A DNA stretch of 64,000 nucleotides from Hyperoodon ampullatus (GCA_949752795.1 OX457074.1:28257980-28321979), one strand, 5' to 3'; shown: positions 50,985 through 61,597, counted from the stretch's first letter. Notes: generated from the letters alone by a model not told the origin. Translations and numbers: made by a program.

Positions 50985-51097
50985 TGAATGCTCTTCTGAG
51001 TCAGATGTCTGGGATGAGAGGATGGGGTTAAAGCTGGTTGGGGACAGAAGGCCCAGTTTCTTCCTCATGGCTCTGATCTGAAGCCGTGCCCGGAAAG
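50985..51097 (-). pseudogene. RNF157: RNF157 exon: FRARLQIRAMRKKLG... post-RING basic segment
   Basis: The exon encodes (P)FRARLQIRAMRKKLGLLSPT then SFNPILSSQTSDSEEHS. Human FRALLQIRA reads FRARLQIRA. The acceptor is TCACAG and the donor TCA|GTAAGT. The frame is open. Confidence 0.83.
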
Positions 51098-51230
51098 CTG
51101 TGAAGAAGGAAACAGGCCATCAGGATACGGTGATGCAGGAGTCAAGATGGACAAGGGCCCACACAGAAGCCACGACCCCTTCTCCCCCGAGGGCTGACCT
51201 CGGGGACCGAGCAGGGCCTCCAGGGCTTAT

Positions 51231-51390
51231 GCAGTTGGCAGATGGGGCAGTTGTTGGCCTGGTAGCGCAGGGTGTCGGTGCAGGTGTTACACAGGCAGAG
51301 GTGATGACATGGCAGAATCAAGGTGTCCCGCACGTCTGAGAGACACACCACACACTCGGCACTGTTATCACTCACTTCATCCTCAGCCAC
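51231..51390 (-). pseudogene. RNF157: RNF157 RING-finger exon with destroyed 5' splice site
   Basis: This exon carries the C3HC4 RING that binds the E2 enzyme: CVVCLSDVRDTLILPC, then HHLCLCNTC, then CPIC. All eight zinc-ligand positions appear present, although human PCRHLCLC reads PCHHLCLC and human CPICRL reads CPICQL. The acceptor GGCCAG is intact. The downstream exon starts with CTTTCCGG, which completes a proline codon only if this exon ends ...CTG C. The next bases are ATAAGC, where a donor would read GTAAGC, so the donor GT is AT at 51230-51229. Confidence 0.85.
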
Positions 51391-51479
51391 CTGGCCAGGG
51401 GACAGAAATTTAACCAGCGTCACAAAGACCCTCACGTCACATACTTTCTTTAGAAGGCGGCCTGCCTGCAGAGCTGAGA

Positions 51480-51529
51480 CAATGCACTTGGTAAACTACA
51501 TTGAACTTGGTAGTTTACCAAGTGCATTG
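51480..51529. repeat. Perfect 20-bp hairpin (10-base loop) in RNF157 intron
   Basis: Arms 51480-51499 and 51510-51529 are exact reverse complements (CAATGCACTTGG.. / ..CCAAGTGCATTG) around a 10-base loop. It lies 90 bases upstream of the RING exon on the minus strand and is not part of a recognised repeat. Confidence 0.95.
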
Positions 51530-51885
51530 ACACACTGAGTTTCACTTCTTCTGGCAACTGTTAGTCTCAAGCTCATCCTCTGAGGTTGAGATCCGGTCCT
51601 GTCTGAAAGTCAGAGCTGAAGGGACCCAGGAGGCCACCCAGGGAAGTGGGGAGCAATGAACTGAGTGAGCAGAGCCCTGCCAAAGAACTGATCCAAACCA
51701 GCCTATGTTCTCATTTCCAAAGTTATATAAGTATAATCATCTGAAACGAGGAAGAAGAAATACCCTTCTAGGACCAAATGGATTCCAGAGTCTGGCATGC
51801 TAAGTTCCTAGATCCTGGCTGGATCAGAGAAGTTCTCACTCTGCCTCCTGGGAAGAGTGCATTCAGAACTGTGGATGGAACTTGC

Positions 51886-51957
51886 CTTAGACTCTTGCGT
51901 GTTGTACTTGTTTTCAATTCCATAGATCTCCTGAAGGAGGTAGCTGACCCCATCCAC
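51886..51957 (-). pseudogene. RNF157: RNF157 exon with a GC donor: VDGVSYLLQEIYGIENKYNT...
   Basis: This 72-base exon encodes VDGVSYLLQEIYGIENKYNT then QESK. The acceptor is TTCAG. The donor is AAG|GCAAGT, a textbook GC-AG site rather than GT-AG. Confidence 0.82.
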
Positions 51958-52525
51958 CTGAAGAGCAAATGGAAAAGTTCAAGGGCAGGCTGGTTCTCCC
52001 GAGAGATGAGTGGGAACTAACCCCTCACCCCCCAACCTCCTTCGGTAACCAAGGACTACTGATTCACAATGAAAAAAACCAAAGGCCTAGGAGAGTAAAG
52101 GAGGCTCTTATTGACTTATGTGTTCTCTTTGGGAGGGGAACGAAAATCAAATGCTTAATTCACCCGCCCTTATCCCCAACAGGGAACGTGCGCAAATACA
52201 ACAGTAACACTCGTACTGCAGGTCGCTATAACAACAGTCAAGGAAGGCAGAAACTAGGAAAAGGATGGAAGACCATGTGTCAGAAGCATTGGCTATGTAA
52301 TAAAAGCTAAGTTTAGACATTATAAACGGGAAGCAATGGGAATGGGAAAGAAAGATAAGAAATGGACAAGAAAAAGAGGGGAAGGGAAAATGCAGAAGCA
52401 AAGAGAGAGCAGGACCTTGAAGGAGGGGCCGATTGCGCCCCCTCCCTGGCCACGGAGCCACCCCGTCTCCAACACGTGGCAAAATGTGACCTCTCTTAGC
52501 CCTGCTCCTTAAAACCCCAACTTGG

Positions 52526-52660
52526 GAACTGCCTGGCGGTCCAGTGGTTAGGACTCAGCGTTCTCACCACCAGGGGGCCTGGGTTCAATACCTGGTCAGG
52601 GAACTAAGATCCCGCAAGCCCCAAGGCAGAGACAACCCCCCCACACCACCAAAAAACCCA
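52526..52660 (+). mobile_element. Short CHR SINE
   Basis: GGAACTGCCTGGCGGTCCAG head and GGGTTCAATACCTGGTCAGG box. CCCCAACTT precedes it and CCTCAACTT follows. Confidence 0.87.
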
Positions 52661-53879
52661 AAAAACATTAGAACCTCAACTTCAATGCCCAGTTTGACTC
52701 CCACTAGCTTGGGCCATGTTGGTGCCAAATCTGGCCCCTCCCTTGTTTCTTTATGCCTGCCCACTCCTCTCCCCTCCCCCCCACCCTGTCCCAGTGATCC
52801 CCGTCCCTAAGGCCCACCCTGTCACCGATTTCGCATCCCACTCTCCAGTCTGACAATGGCTGTTGCTGATGCCAATCTAGCAACAGAAGGAGAGATAAAC
52901 CATTTCCCTTGAGCTACCCTAGCCTTTCCATCCCATCCAGGAGTCCTGGGGAACCAGGCCTTCCCAAGAGGCAACTCACTGAGGCCAGGCCTTTCCAGGC
53001 TGTACCCTGGGCTCAGGATCTGTTATCCCCTCTGCCTCTCTTAAAACTTGCTTTAACACAGTGATTATGTTGGAAAGGACATTATCAACCAATTTATACT
53101 AAAGTATTACTGACTACAATTGACCTCATTAAGGGTGGACATCACTTGATACCTGAAAGGATGAATGATGTATAATTTAAGATATCTGTCACTCATCTGC
53201 GGGGGGTGCCTTTCTTTGCATCTCAACCCGAGGCCTACCCTGCCCCCCACCCGACTGCTCCACACCCTCCGTGTGATGACACACTTTCCCCTGGCAATGC
53301 CACTGACACCTCCCCCCTCCTTGTCTTCCATGACCCTGCTCCTGCCTCTGCATGAGTGGAAGGAAAGTGTTGGCACACAGTGGGGCTTAGGACTTCCAGC
53401 ACACATATGCATAACTTGCCTGATCATTCTGGAAGGGAGCAGATAGCCAGCAAACTTGGAATGTGAGAAAAGGAATGTTGGGATAAAGTAAGCCAAGAGC
53501 TCCAATTGGCCTTGAACTGGACCCCAATACTTTGATCCTTTAGCTGGAAATGTTTCTCACCCTGGCATTTTAAATAACAACATTTCCCTAAACCTAAAGT
53601 CAGGAGATAAATCTTGCCCTTTCATTTTCTACAGTCCTCTGCTCAGATAATGGCTGCCTCACCACCAACAATTCTGGAACAACAGAGATACCAAAAATCA
53701 GTATTCCTTTCAGGCCACCCAAGTAGTTTCCAACACAGAAAAGGATTCCCTGTTTGCTTTTCTTCTTTGATTTAAAAAAAGGGGGGTGGTGGTGGAAGGG
53801 AAAGAAGAGGGCTTTAGCAAAGGAGTGGAGAGAGAGAAGGGGGTACACCACCAGTCCCTGGCCCTCCAATACTTAATAC

Positions 53880-53924
53880 TTGTTTCTGCTTGACGGGCTT
53901 GACACAGAAAGTCCCATCTGTGTG
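53880..53924 (-). pseudogene. RNF157: RNF157 exon: HTDGTFCVKPVKQKQ
   Basis: This 45-base microexon encodes HTDGTFCVKPVKQKQ. The acceptor is CTCCAG and the donor CAA|GTATTA, a weak but valid GT site. It is in phase 0 with both neighbours. Confidence 0.78.
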
Positions 53925-54121
53925 CTGGAGTGAAAATACACAGTTATGAAGGAGGGCAATGAGGATCAGCTGTTCTTTTGTTACTTCTCTCAATTACACA
54001 CCTCCTGGAGGCCCCCACCCAAGCCCCCCACACCCTGCCAGTGTGGAATGACAGACTCCTAATACAGGAAGGGTCTTCAAGCACATAATCTAGCACTTCT
54101 GCTTTAAGAAGACGAAATGCT

Positions 54122-54325
54122 GGACTTCCCTGGTGGTCCAGTGGTTAAGAATCAGTCAGGGAACTAAGATCCCACATGCTGTGGGACAACTAAGCCTGAG
54201 CACTGCAACTACTGAGTCCATGCACTACAACTAGAGAGAAGCCCCGGCAGCACAAAGAAGATCCTGAGTGCCATAAATAAGACGTGACACAGCCAATAAA
54301 TAAATAAATAAATATTTTAAAAAAA
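54122..54325 (+). mobile_element. CHR SINE with internal deletion
   Basis: The head GGACTTCCCTGGTGGTCCAG joins AATCAGTCAGGGAACTAAG directly, so the B-box part is deleted. A tail of AAATAAATAAATA units follows. Confidence 0.85.
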
Positions 54326-54538
54326 GAAGAAGAGGAAACTGGGCCTAAGGAGTTGAAGGTCATGCAGCAAGTTGGTGGCGTAGGCCCCGGTGTGGTGCTT
54401 CCCACAGCTCCCTGCGCAGCCTCCGAGCCGGACCCACTCTGCCAGCCCAGGCAGCCAGCGAACAGGGCTCCACGTGTCCTCACAGTAAAGACAGAGCAAC
54501 ATGTACCAAAGTGAGGCCCTATAACATTACCCACTGAC

Positions 54539-54582
54539 CTTTTCAAAAGTGCCCAGCAGGACGTGGCAATGGCCAAAATACT
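54539..54582 (-). pseudogene. RNF157: RNF157 exon: EYFGHCHVLLGTFEK
   Basis: This 44-base exon encodes YFGHCHVLLGTFEK after completing a split codon. The acceptor is TTTCAG and the donor AAAAG|GTCAGT. It is intact. Confidence 0.82.
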
Positions 54583-54884
54583 CTGAAACAAATAAAGGCA
54601 CAAGGATGAAGAAGAAGAAAGCCAACAACACACCTCGATTCCACTCTCCTTCCCTAGGTCCCACAGTCTGGCAAAACGAACCCTCTGGCTGTCACGGGAA
54701 GGGGCATGTTACGTCACCCAATAGCACTCTCCCCTGAGGAGCGTGGGAGCAAGAGTGCGTGGGGATGTGGGAACTGCCTGATACCCACGGGGGAGGCATG
54801 TTGTTCTGAGGCCGCAGGTGCTGCCAGGCCTGCACGCTACATATGGGCACGTGTGCAGCCAAAGAAGACAGGAAGCACCCATAC

Positions 54885-54951
54885 CATCTCCTTCATCCAC
54901 CACAGCATGGACCACTAACGGGTAAACCTCTCTGTCCAGGTCAAAGCCAAG
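54885..54951 (-). pseudogene. RNF157: RNF157 exon: LGFDLDREVYPLVVHAVVDE segment
   Basis: This short exon encodes LGFDLDREVYPLVVHAVVDE followed by GD, between a TTACAG acceptor and a GATG|GTATGG donor. It is identical or nearly identical to the human segment. Confidence 0.85.
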
Positions 54952-55408
54952 CTGTAAGAAAAGGGGGAAAAAAAGGGACTTAACACATTTAAAGGGCACA
55001 GTAATCTGTCAGAAAGGGAGGTCTCATCAGGAAGCCTGAACCTCATCTCTGCTCTTCATCCATCAACCTGGTTAACTACCTAAGTCCGTGGAATTGAAGG
55101 CCACCAGTCTCTTTGTAAAAAAATCTCATAGATGTAAAGGCTTCTAACCTGCAGGTCTTGCCTTTGGGCATGGCTTTCTCAAAATATCCTGGTTAATGGG
55201 CTACTTTGGGACAGAAAAATTAGAGGTATCCTTCCCAGGGCATGAAGACGTTACAGGGCTGAAGGGGAGCATGGCCTTCGAGTACCCGTGCCTATCCTTT
55301 GCTGCTGGCCAGGGTCCTGAGTAGCTCCCACGCCCTGGGGGTCTGTGGGCAGAACCTGCCCTGCACTTCCTCCCAGCGGCCGGTCCCCTCTGCCAGCCGG
55401 CAGCTCAC

Positions 55409-55526
55409 CTCCTCTTCAGCCCACTCAGAGGGGTCCACGGTGTGGGAGGGCAGGAAGAACTGCTGGCACACCCCACGCTTGTAGTGCACCGTCTCTGACT
55501 GCAGGCTGTTGTCTTTGGGGATGTAG
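55409..55526 (-). pseudogene. RNF157: RNF157 exon: SYIPKDNSLQSETVHYKRG segment
   Basis: The exon encodes SYIPKDNSLQSETVHYKRG, then CQQFFLPSHTVDPSEWAEEE. The acceptor is CAACAG and the donor GAG|GTGAGC. It is intact and in phase with its neighbours. Confidence 0.85.
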
Positions 55527-55703
55527 CTGTTGGCCAAAGTGGGAAGCAAAGCAAAAGTTACTATCTGACAGTTTCCTCTGTCTCATGCCTGTTCTCAACA
55601 GGTTCTCAGTATAGACTGGAAGAGAAAAGAGAAGAAAAGATCTTCTTTATAATCTCTATCCTTTGCCCTTGCTTGGTAATGCTATTAAAGTTATCTATTC
55701 AGG

Positions 55704-55907
55704 GCTTCCCTGGTGGCGCAGTGGTTGAGAGTCCGCCCGCCGATGCAGGGGACACGGGTTCTTGCCCTGGTCTGGGAGGATCCCACATGCCATGGAGCGG
55801 TTGGGCCCGTGAGCCATGGCTGCTGAGCCTGTGCGTCCGGAGCCTGTGCTCCGCAACGGGAGAGGCCGCAACAGTGAGAGGCCCGCGTAATGCTAAAAAA
55901 ATAATCT
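55704..55907 (+). mobile_element. CHR-2 SINE, first of an inverted pair
   Basis: A full CHR-2 element with little divergence from the consensus form, in an RNF157 intron. A reverse copy starts about 45 bases away. Confidence 0.92.
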
Positions 55908-55952
55908 ATTAATCTACCTTTCTGTGGATATGTGGGCTGAATAGATAACTTT

Positions 55953-56162
55953 ATTTTTTTCTTTTTTTTTGCGGTACGTGGGTCTCTCACTGTTGTGGCC
56001 TCTCCCATTGCGGAGCACAGGCTCCGGACGCGTGGGCTCAGTGGCCATGGCTCATGGGCCCAGCCGCTCCGTGGCATGTGGGATCCTCCTGGACCGGGGC
56101 ACGATCCCGTGCCTCCTGCATCGGTGGGCGGACTCTCAATCACTGCGCCACCAGGGAAGCCC
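55953..56162 (-). mobile_element. CHR-2 SINE, second of an inverted pair
   Basis: A reverse full CHR-2 element ending GCGCCACCAGGGAAGCCC. With the preceding element it forms an inverted repeat of about 200 bases per arm. Confidence 0.92.
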
Positions 56163-56410
56163 AGCTTAATAGATTTTTAACAGCATCCAGATGACCTGAA
56201 GGACTATGCTGCTATCTCTCACTGTACCAAGATGACATAGTTTGAAGGGGGAAGGTGAAAAAGTAAGGCTGTGTAGAAGAAAATCCAAATTCAGGAACCA
56301 GCTCTCACCTGGGTGCAGAAAAAGAATGTTTTCCTCCACAGGTGAGCACGTCAGGCACAGACCCTAACCTGTCTAGGAAGGACGTGGCTCCCCTGGTCCT
56401 TTGTTCTTAC

Positions 56411-56557
56411 CTGGCAATCCCATTCTGGAACTCTTCGGTGGCCTGATAATAGATGGTGATGGCCATCCGAGCATCCGTGTCAAAGGTGAACTCCACGCTG
56501 TAGTGGACTTTCGCTCTGCCGGCCTCTTCCCCCGGGGTCTTCACTTCCTCGGCACAT
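56411..56557 (-). pseudogene. RNF157: RNF157 exon: CAEEV...TEEFQNGIA segment of the N-terminal domain
   Basis: This is the first RNF157 exon visible. It encodes CAEEVKTPGEEAGRAKVHYS, then the EFTFDTDARMAITIYYQA strand-rich segment shared with MGRN1. The acceptor is TTCTAG and the donor AG|GTAAGA. The reading frame is open and close to human. Confidence 0.85.
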
Positions 56558-56614
56558 CTAGAAAACCATAAAGACTCAGCATTTGTGGGTAGCAAATTAA
56601 TATTTAAAAAGTAG

Positions 56615-56715
56615 TTTTTTTTTGTGGGATCTTAGTTCCCTGACCAGGGATGGAACCATGTCCCCTGCAGTGGAAGTGTAGCGTCCTAACCACTGGACTG
56701 CCAGGGAATTCCCTC
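56615..56715 (-). mobile_element. Short CHR SINE
   Basis: A reverse, 5'-shortened copy, TGTGGGATCTTAGTTCCCTG to CTGCCAGGGAATTCCC, in the first RNF157 intron seen here. Confidence 0.85.
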
Positions 56716-56734
56716 TTTTCTTTTCTTTTTTTAA

Positions 56735-56893
56735 AATATTTATTTATTTGGTTACACCAGGTCTTAGTTGCAACTCGAGGGCTCCTTAGTTTTGGCAAGC
56801 ATGTGGGATCTAGTTCCCTGACCAGGGATTCAACCCACGCCCCCTGCATTGGGAGCGAGGAGTCTTATCCACTGCGCCATCAGGGAAGTCCCT
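56735..56893 (-). mobile_element. CHR SINE
   Basis: A reverse copy from TATTTATTTATTTGGTTACA to GCGCCATCAGGGAAGTCCC, inserted next to the previous one. Confidence 0.87.
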
Positions 56894-56899
56894 TGTTTT

Positions 56900-57885
56900 C
56901 TTCTTTTAATTGAATATATTGTGGGCTTCCCTCTGTGATCATGCACTTTCCATCCTCATTTTGAACGATGGCAGAACACGTTGTTACCACTATCAGGGGA
57001 CATTTAGGCGATTTCTGATATTTCACGGTGCCACAGTTAACATCCTTGTGCATTTGCCAGGTTTTAAAAAAAGTTTTTAATTTTAATCAAAGTTACTAAT
57101 CACATAGTTTAAATAGTTTCCACAAGTCTTGTGACAAAAAAAACAGCAGGTCTCTTTCTTTCCCTTTTCCTCTTCTTTAGAGGAAACTGCCTTTACCTCT
57201 GTAGCTGACCATTTTGGCATTTATCTGCATGTTAATTTTTCAGTTTTAGGCATTATCTATTGACTTCCTACTATGGAAATGAGACTTTCTCTTTCCTCAC
57301 TCTGCTCCATATAGGGACACCCCTTCCACCATGTGATACATCATGATTTTGTTAGCTCAGTAATCATCGTCTATATGACTGTGAGTCCATTAACATTATT
57401 CACAGCTCCGCCACAGAGTAATCTCTAATTATTTTTCCTTTCCTGCATAAGTTTTCCTTAGAGTCTGTGCTCATTTTGCTTTTTTTTCAGTTGCTTAGTC
57501 TTTTATGCACTAGTCACTAATTCAAATTCAAACTCTTTGGCTGTCTACATCTCGACGTTCAGATGTAACAGGTATTCTGTGCACCTTGCCTTTTTGAGCA
57601 GGACACTTATGCAGCCTTCTGACCTGCTCCATCCGGTCCCTGATCCCTCTGTACCTGCACATGGCTGTCACCCTGGAATCTCCCTGCCCCACCTCCCTGT
57701 GTGTCCCTTTTGCCTCTCTCCCGGAGAATCGCATGCATCCTGCACCTCCTGGCTTCCTCCTTCTTGAGTTACGCTTTCATTTTGCTGCAGCACAACTTCC
57801 AGTAGCTTCCTGAAAAGGGGTGTGTTGGAGGGATAAACTTTTTGAGAGATTTTATTATACAATCACACTTCATTGAAAGTCTGGC
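56900..57885. other. Intron-like DNA, no exon recognised
   Basis: This AT-rich DNA upstream of the first visible RNF157 exon contains possible old L1-derived stretches. No match to the first three RNF157 coding exons was found here or in 58250-58630 and 59160-59770. Confidence 0.55.
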
Positions 57886-57888
57886 TGA

Positions 57889-57998
57889 GGGAATTCCCTG
57901 GTGGTCCACTGGTTAGGTCTCCGTGCTTTCACTGCTGAGGATGCGGGTTCCATCCTTGGTTGGGGAACTAAGATCCTGCAAGCCATGAGGCCAAAAAA
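57889..57998 (+). mobile_element. Short CHR SINE
   Basis: GGAATTCCCTGGTGGTCCAC head and an A-tail. GTCTGGCTGAG flanks it on both sides as target-site duplication. Confidence 0.9.
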
Positions 57999-58039
57999 AA
58001 ATGTCTGGCTGAGTAAAGAATTCTGGATGATAAATAATT

Positions 58040-58243
58040 TTTTTTTTTTTTGCGGTACACGGGCCTCTCACTGTTGTGGCCTCTCCCGCTGTGGAGCACA
58101 GGCTCTGGATGCGCAGGCTCAGTGGCCATGGCTCACAGGCCCAGATGCACCGCAGCATGTGGGATCTTCCTGGACCGGGGCACGAACCCACATCCCCTGC
58201 ATCAGCAGGCAGTCTCTCAACCACTGCACCACTAGGGAAGCCC
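58040..58243 (-). mobile_element. CHR-2 SINE
   Basis: A reverse full element, TGCGGTACACGGGCCTCTCA to CACTAGGGAAGCCC, flanked by ATAAAT(A) sequences. Confidence 0.92.
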
Positions 58244-58637
58244 TATAAATACTTAAAAAAAGTCATTTCAGAGCATTTCTGCATTATCTTTTAGCTCCCA
58301 GGGTCGCTTTCATCATCGATTGGGCTGGGCACTCGGTGGACCTTTGTAGAAACTCTTAAATTATGTACGTCATCGGTGATTCCTTCCTTCTATATTCTCC
58401 ATTCTCTCTTTATAGAACCATTAGTTGGCTGTTGGACCTTCTAAACGGACCTTATATTCTTCGTATCTTTCCTCTTCTGTTTTCCATATCTTTGCCTTTA
58501 TGCTCCACTTCCTAGAACATTTCAACTTTTCTTCCGATATTCTATTGATTTTTTCATTTCTACGTTTTTAAGCTCTGAGAGCCTTGTTTGCTAAAAGATT
58601 TGTGTCACTGTGTCCGTGAAATAAGAAGGCAGTATCG

Positions 58638-58844
58638 GGCTTCCCTGGTGGCGCAGTGGTTGAGAGTCCGCCTGCCAATGCAGGGGACGCGGGTTCGTGC
58701 CCCGTCCGGGAGGATCCCGCGTGCTGCGGAGCGGCTGGGCCCGTGAGCCATGGCCGCTGAGCTTGCGCGTCCGGAGCCTGTGCGCCGCAATGGGAGAGGC
58801 CACAGCAGTGAGAGTCCCGTGTACCGCAAAAAAAAAAAAAAAAA
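58638..58844 (+). mobile_element. CHR-2 SINE
   Basis: A full element with few differences from the consensus form and a run of A. GAAGGCAGTATC flanks both sides as a perfect target-site duplication. Confidence 0.94.
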
Positions 58845-59042
58845 AGATGAAGGCAGTATCTTCTCTATGTCTCTGAGGCTACAAATCAAGGTTTCCTCTT
58901 CCTGCATAGTTTTTATTTCCACTTTTTTCCCGTTGGCTTGTTTTACAATTGTCTTTCATATGATAGGCGTTCCTTATACATCTGAGAACCTTTGGTTGTC
59001 TGCTCACACTAAGACATTTAAACCCCCTAGTTGTGGTCCATG

Positions 59043-59155
59043 GGGACTTCCCTGGGGGTCCAGCCAGTACAACTCCACGATTCCACTACAGGGTATATGG
59101 ATTCAATCCCTGGTCAAGGAACTAAGATCCCTCATGGCACACGGCCAAAAAAAAT
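59043..59155 (+). mobile_element. Short CHR SINE
   Basis: GACTTCCCTGGGGGTCCAGC head with diverged box, ATTCAATCCCTGGTCAAGGA, and an A-tail. Confidence 0.85.
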
Positions 59156-59781
59156 AAAATCCTGATTGGAACTGAGTGCATGGTGGGGCTTGGGGATGCT
59201 AGGCTTCCCTGGGGACTCACCTGGGTCTGGCGAGGGACCTCCAAAACCAGTCTCTTTGGTCTTCCCACCTGGGGGAGTCTGATTGTCCAAAGAACAGTTT
59301 TCCTCTCTTCTAACAATGGCCTGGCTGCTGGCATTCTGGGTTTAGAGTTGGGGTTGGGGGGCAGGCTGGAGGGCTCAGCATCCAACGTTTCTGAATTCAC
59401 CTAACCCCCTGATTTCAGTACTGAGTCCAGCCCTTAGCTGTGCCTCGGTCCCCCAAGTGCAGAGATTCTTTGTTTGAACTTTTCCAGTGAGCATCGTCTG
59501 CTAGCCTTTTGCCAAGGTGTGGGAGGGCAGTTCTGGCTGTGTAGTCTAAAGGAGGGGGGATCTGAATACCTCTCAAGCAGACTTTCCACTACCTCCACTA
59601 CTTTAAGCCCCCCCACTCCCAAGATGTCCAGAAGTACCTGGAACTGCCAATTCCTGAGCCTTCTGGGGGAAACCACAGTACAAACTAGTGATTCTCAGCT
59701 TTTCCTTCTGTTTGCTCAGGATCCTGATTTCTCAGGTTGAGTAAGTTATTTAACATTCACCACCTTTTTCCAGCCTCTAAA

Positions 59782-60108
59782 TTTTTTTAATTAATTAATT
59801 TATTTATTTTTCACTGCATTGGGTCTTCGTTGCTGCGTGTAGGCTCTCTAGTTGCGGTGAGCGGGGGCTACTCTTCATCGCGGTGCATGGGCTTCTCATT
59901 GCGGTGGCTTCTCTTGTGGCGGAGCATGGGCTCTAGGCGCATGGACTTCAGTAGCTGTGGCTCGAAGGCTGTAGAGCGCCGGCTCAGTAGTTGTAAGGCA
60001 CGGGCTTAGATGTTCCGTGGCATGTGGGATCCTCCAGGATCAGGGCTCGAATCCGTGTCTCCTGCATTGGCAGGCGGATTCTTAACCACTGCACCACCAG
60101 GAAACCCC
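59782..60108 (-). mobile_element. Long CHR-2 SINE at the right-arm junction
   Basis: A complete insertion with target-site duplication CCAGCCTCTAAA on both sides (59770-59781, 60109-60120). It is the partner of 11561-11925. Confidence 0.93.
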
Positions 60109-60339
60109 CAGCCTCTAAAATTTGTTGCCGTTGCTCCTTTCCCACTCTCCCAATTTTTGTGGATTTGTGCTGTTTAAAAATACTCATTATTGTTTAGTGG
60201 GGTTTGGAGAGAAAGCAAAGGTACATGTTCAATCCTGCATCTTTACCTGGAAATCTGAGAATCAGAATTTACTTTAGTCCCATCTCAGAAAAAGCAAAAT
60301 CAAAACTCACCCTTCATCTTAACATTTATTGTTTTTTGT

Positions 60340-60555
60340 TTGTTTGTTTGTTTTTTCTTTTTGCTGTACGCGGGCCCCTCACTGTTGCGGCCTCTCCCGT
60401 TACAGAGCACAGGCTCCAGACGCACAGGCTCAGAGGCCATGGCTCACGGTCCCAGGCACTCCGCAGCATGTGGGACCTTCCCAGACCGGGGCACGAACCC
60501 GTGTCCCCTACACTGGCAGGCGGACTCACAACCACTGCACCACCAGGGCAGCCCT
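60340..60555 (-). mobile_element. CHR-2 SINE (right-arm copy)
   Basis: Partner of 11122-11324. The tail here is enlarged to a TTTG-rich run at 60331-60352. Confidence 0.92.
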
Positions 60556-61211
60556 TAACATTTATTTATCACCAGGTGCTTTCCCTTTCATTATCCCCTT
60601 CAATTTTGACAACAGCCATGAAAGGTAAGTTTGGTTCACTATTTTACTGGTGAGAACCAGAAGCTCAGAGCAGTTGCCTCATTTTATTCTAGAGCTGCAG
60701 CCAGGCTGCCACGTCCGAGGCCAGGACCTCAAGGGGGCTCAGACCCTTGAATCCATCTCCATCAAATATGCGAGCAGACCATATGTGATGAGAGAAACAA
60801 GTGGCTGGAGCAGCTGACAGCTGGCAGGATCCCAAGGCCTCAGTAGCCTCCATCTATCCTGCTGTGGCAGGAACTCCCCAGTGGAGGGGGGACGCATGGC
60901 TGCAGACTCTTCTGCAGCAAAAGAGTTTCCCCTTGGCTGTGCCATCCCCAGTGTTGACCCCGGGGGTGCGAGTGGCTGGGGAGGCAGTTGAAAACCTCAG
61001 GGACAAATAAAATATTAAAAAACTGAGACAAAACAGATTAGTGGCTGCTTAGGCTGGGAAGAGGAGTTTCGGGGGGAAATGGGGGATGATTAATAATGAG
61101 TATCGGGTAATAATAAGTATCAGGTTTCTTTTGGAGGTGATGAAAATGTTCTAAAATTAGATAGTAGTGATGGTTGCACAACTCTGTGAATAACTAAAAA
61201 TCACTGAATCG

Positions 61212-61425
61212 GGGGACCTCCCTGGTGGCACAGCGTATAAGAGTCCCTGATCCCAATTCAGGGGACCCGGGTTTGATCCCCACTCAGAGAAGTAGATTCC
61301 ACATGCATGCCGCAACTAAGACTTCACATGCCGCAATTAAGAGTTTGCATGCCACAACTAAGGAGCCTGCCTGCTGCAACTAAGACCTGGTGCAACCAAA
61401 TAAAAAAATAAATACTTAAAAAAAT
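61212..61425 (+). mobile_element. CHR SINE (right-arm copy)
   Basis: Partner of 10259-10465. AATCACTGAAT flanks both ends as target-site duplication. Confidence 0.87.
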
Positions 61426-61597
61426 CACTGAATTGTACACTTTAAATGAATGAACTGTATGGTATATGAACTATATCTCAATGAAGTGGTTATATTTTTT
61501 TCCTAAAAATTTATTTTTTAAGATTTTTTTTGATGTGGACCATTTTTAAAGTCTTTATTGAATTTGTTACCATATTGCTTCTGTTTTATGTTTTGGT

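Larger units (their letters stand above)
32670..56557 (-). pseudogene. RNF157: RNF157 (RING finger E3 ubiquitin ligase), 16 downstream exons, disabled
   Basis: RNF157 is an MGRN1-like cytoplasmic E3 ubiquitin ligase of neurons. Exons read right to left: 56557-56411, 55526-55409, 54951-54885, 54582-54539, 53924-53880, 51957-51886, 51390-51231, 51097-50985, 48733-48495, 47783-47675, 45540-45429, 44953-44781, 44496-44425, 43563-43515, 41412-41302 and 35520-35399. Phases agree at every junction, giving about 583 codons, matching human from about residue 100 to the end without frameshift. Human has three exons upstream of these; none was found up to 59.8 kb, so they lie beyond the window or are lost. 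Disabling features are TGA at 47680-47678, TGA at 35470-35468, and AT instead of GT at the donor of the RING exon (51230-51229). Gene order and orientation relative to FOXJ1 match human. Many substitutions are non-conservative, which fits relaxed constraint. Confidence 0.85.

Noticed and set aside
55704..55907. tRNA genes, because of A-box and B-box like sequences in many places
   Set aside because: All such copies are heads of tRNA-Glu-derived CHR SINEs with A-tails and target-site duplications. No cloverleaf with a proper acceptor stem was seen.
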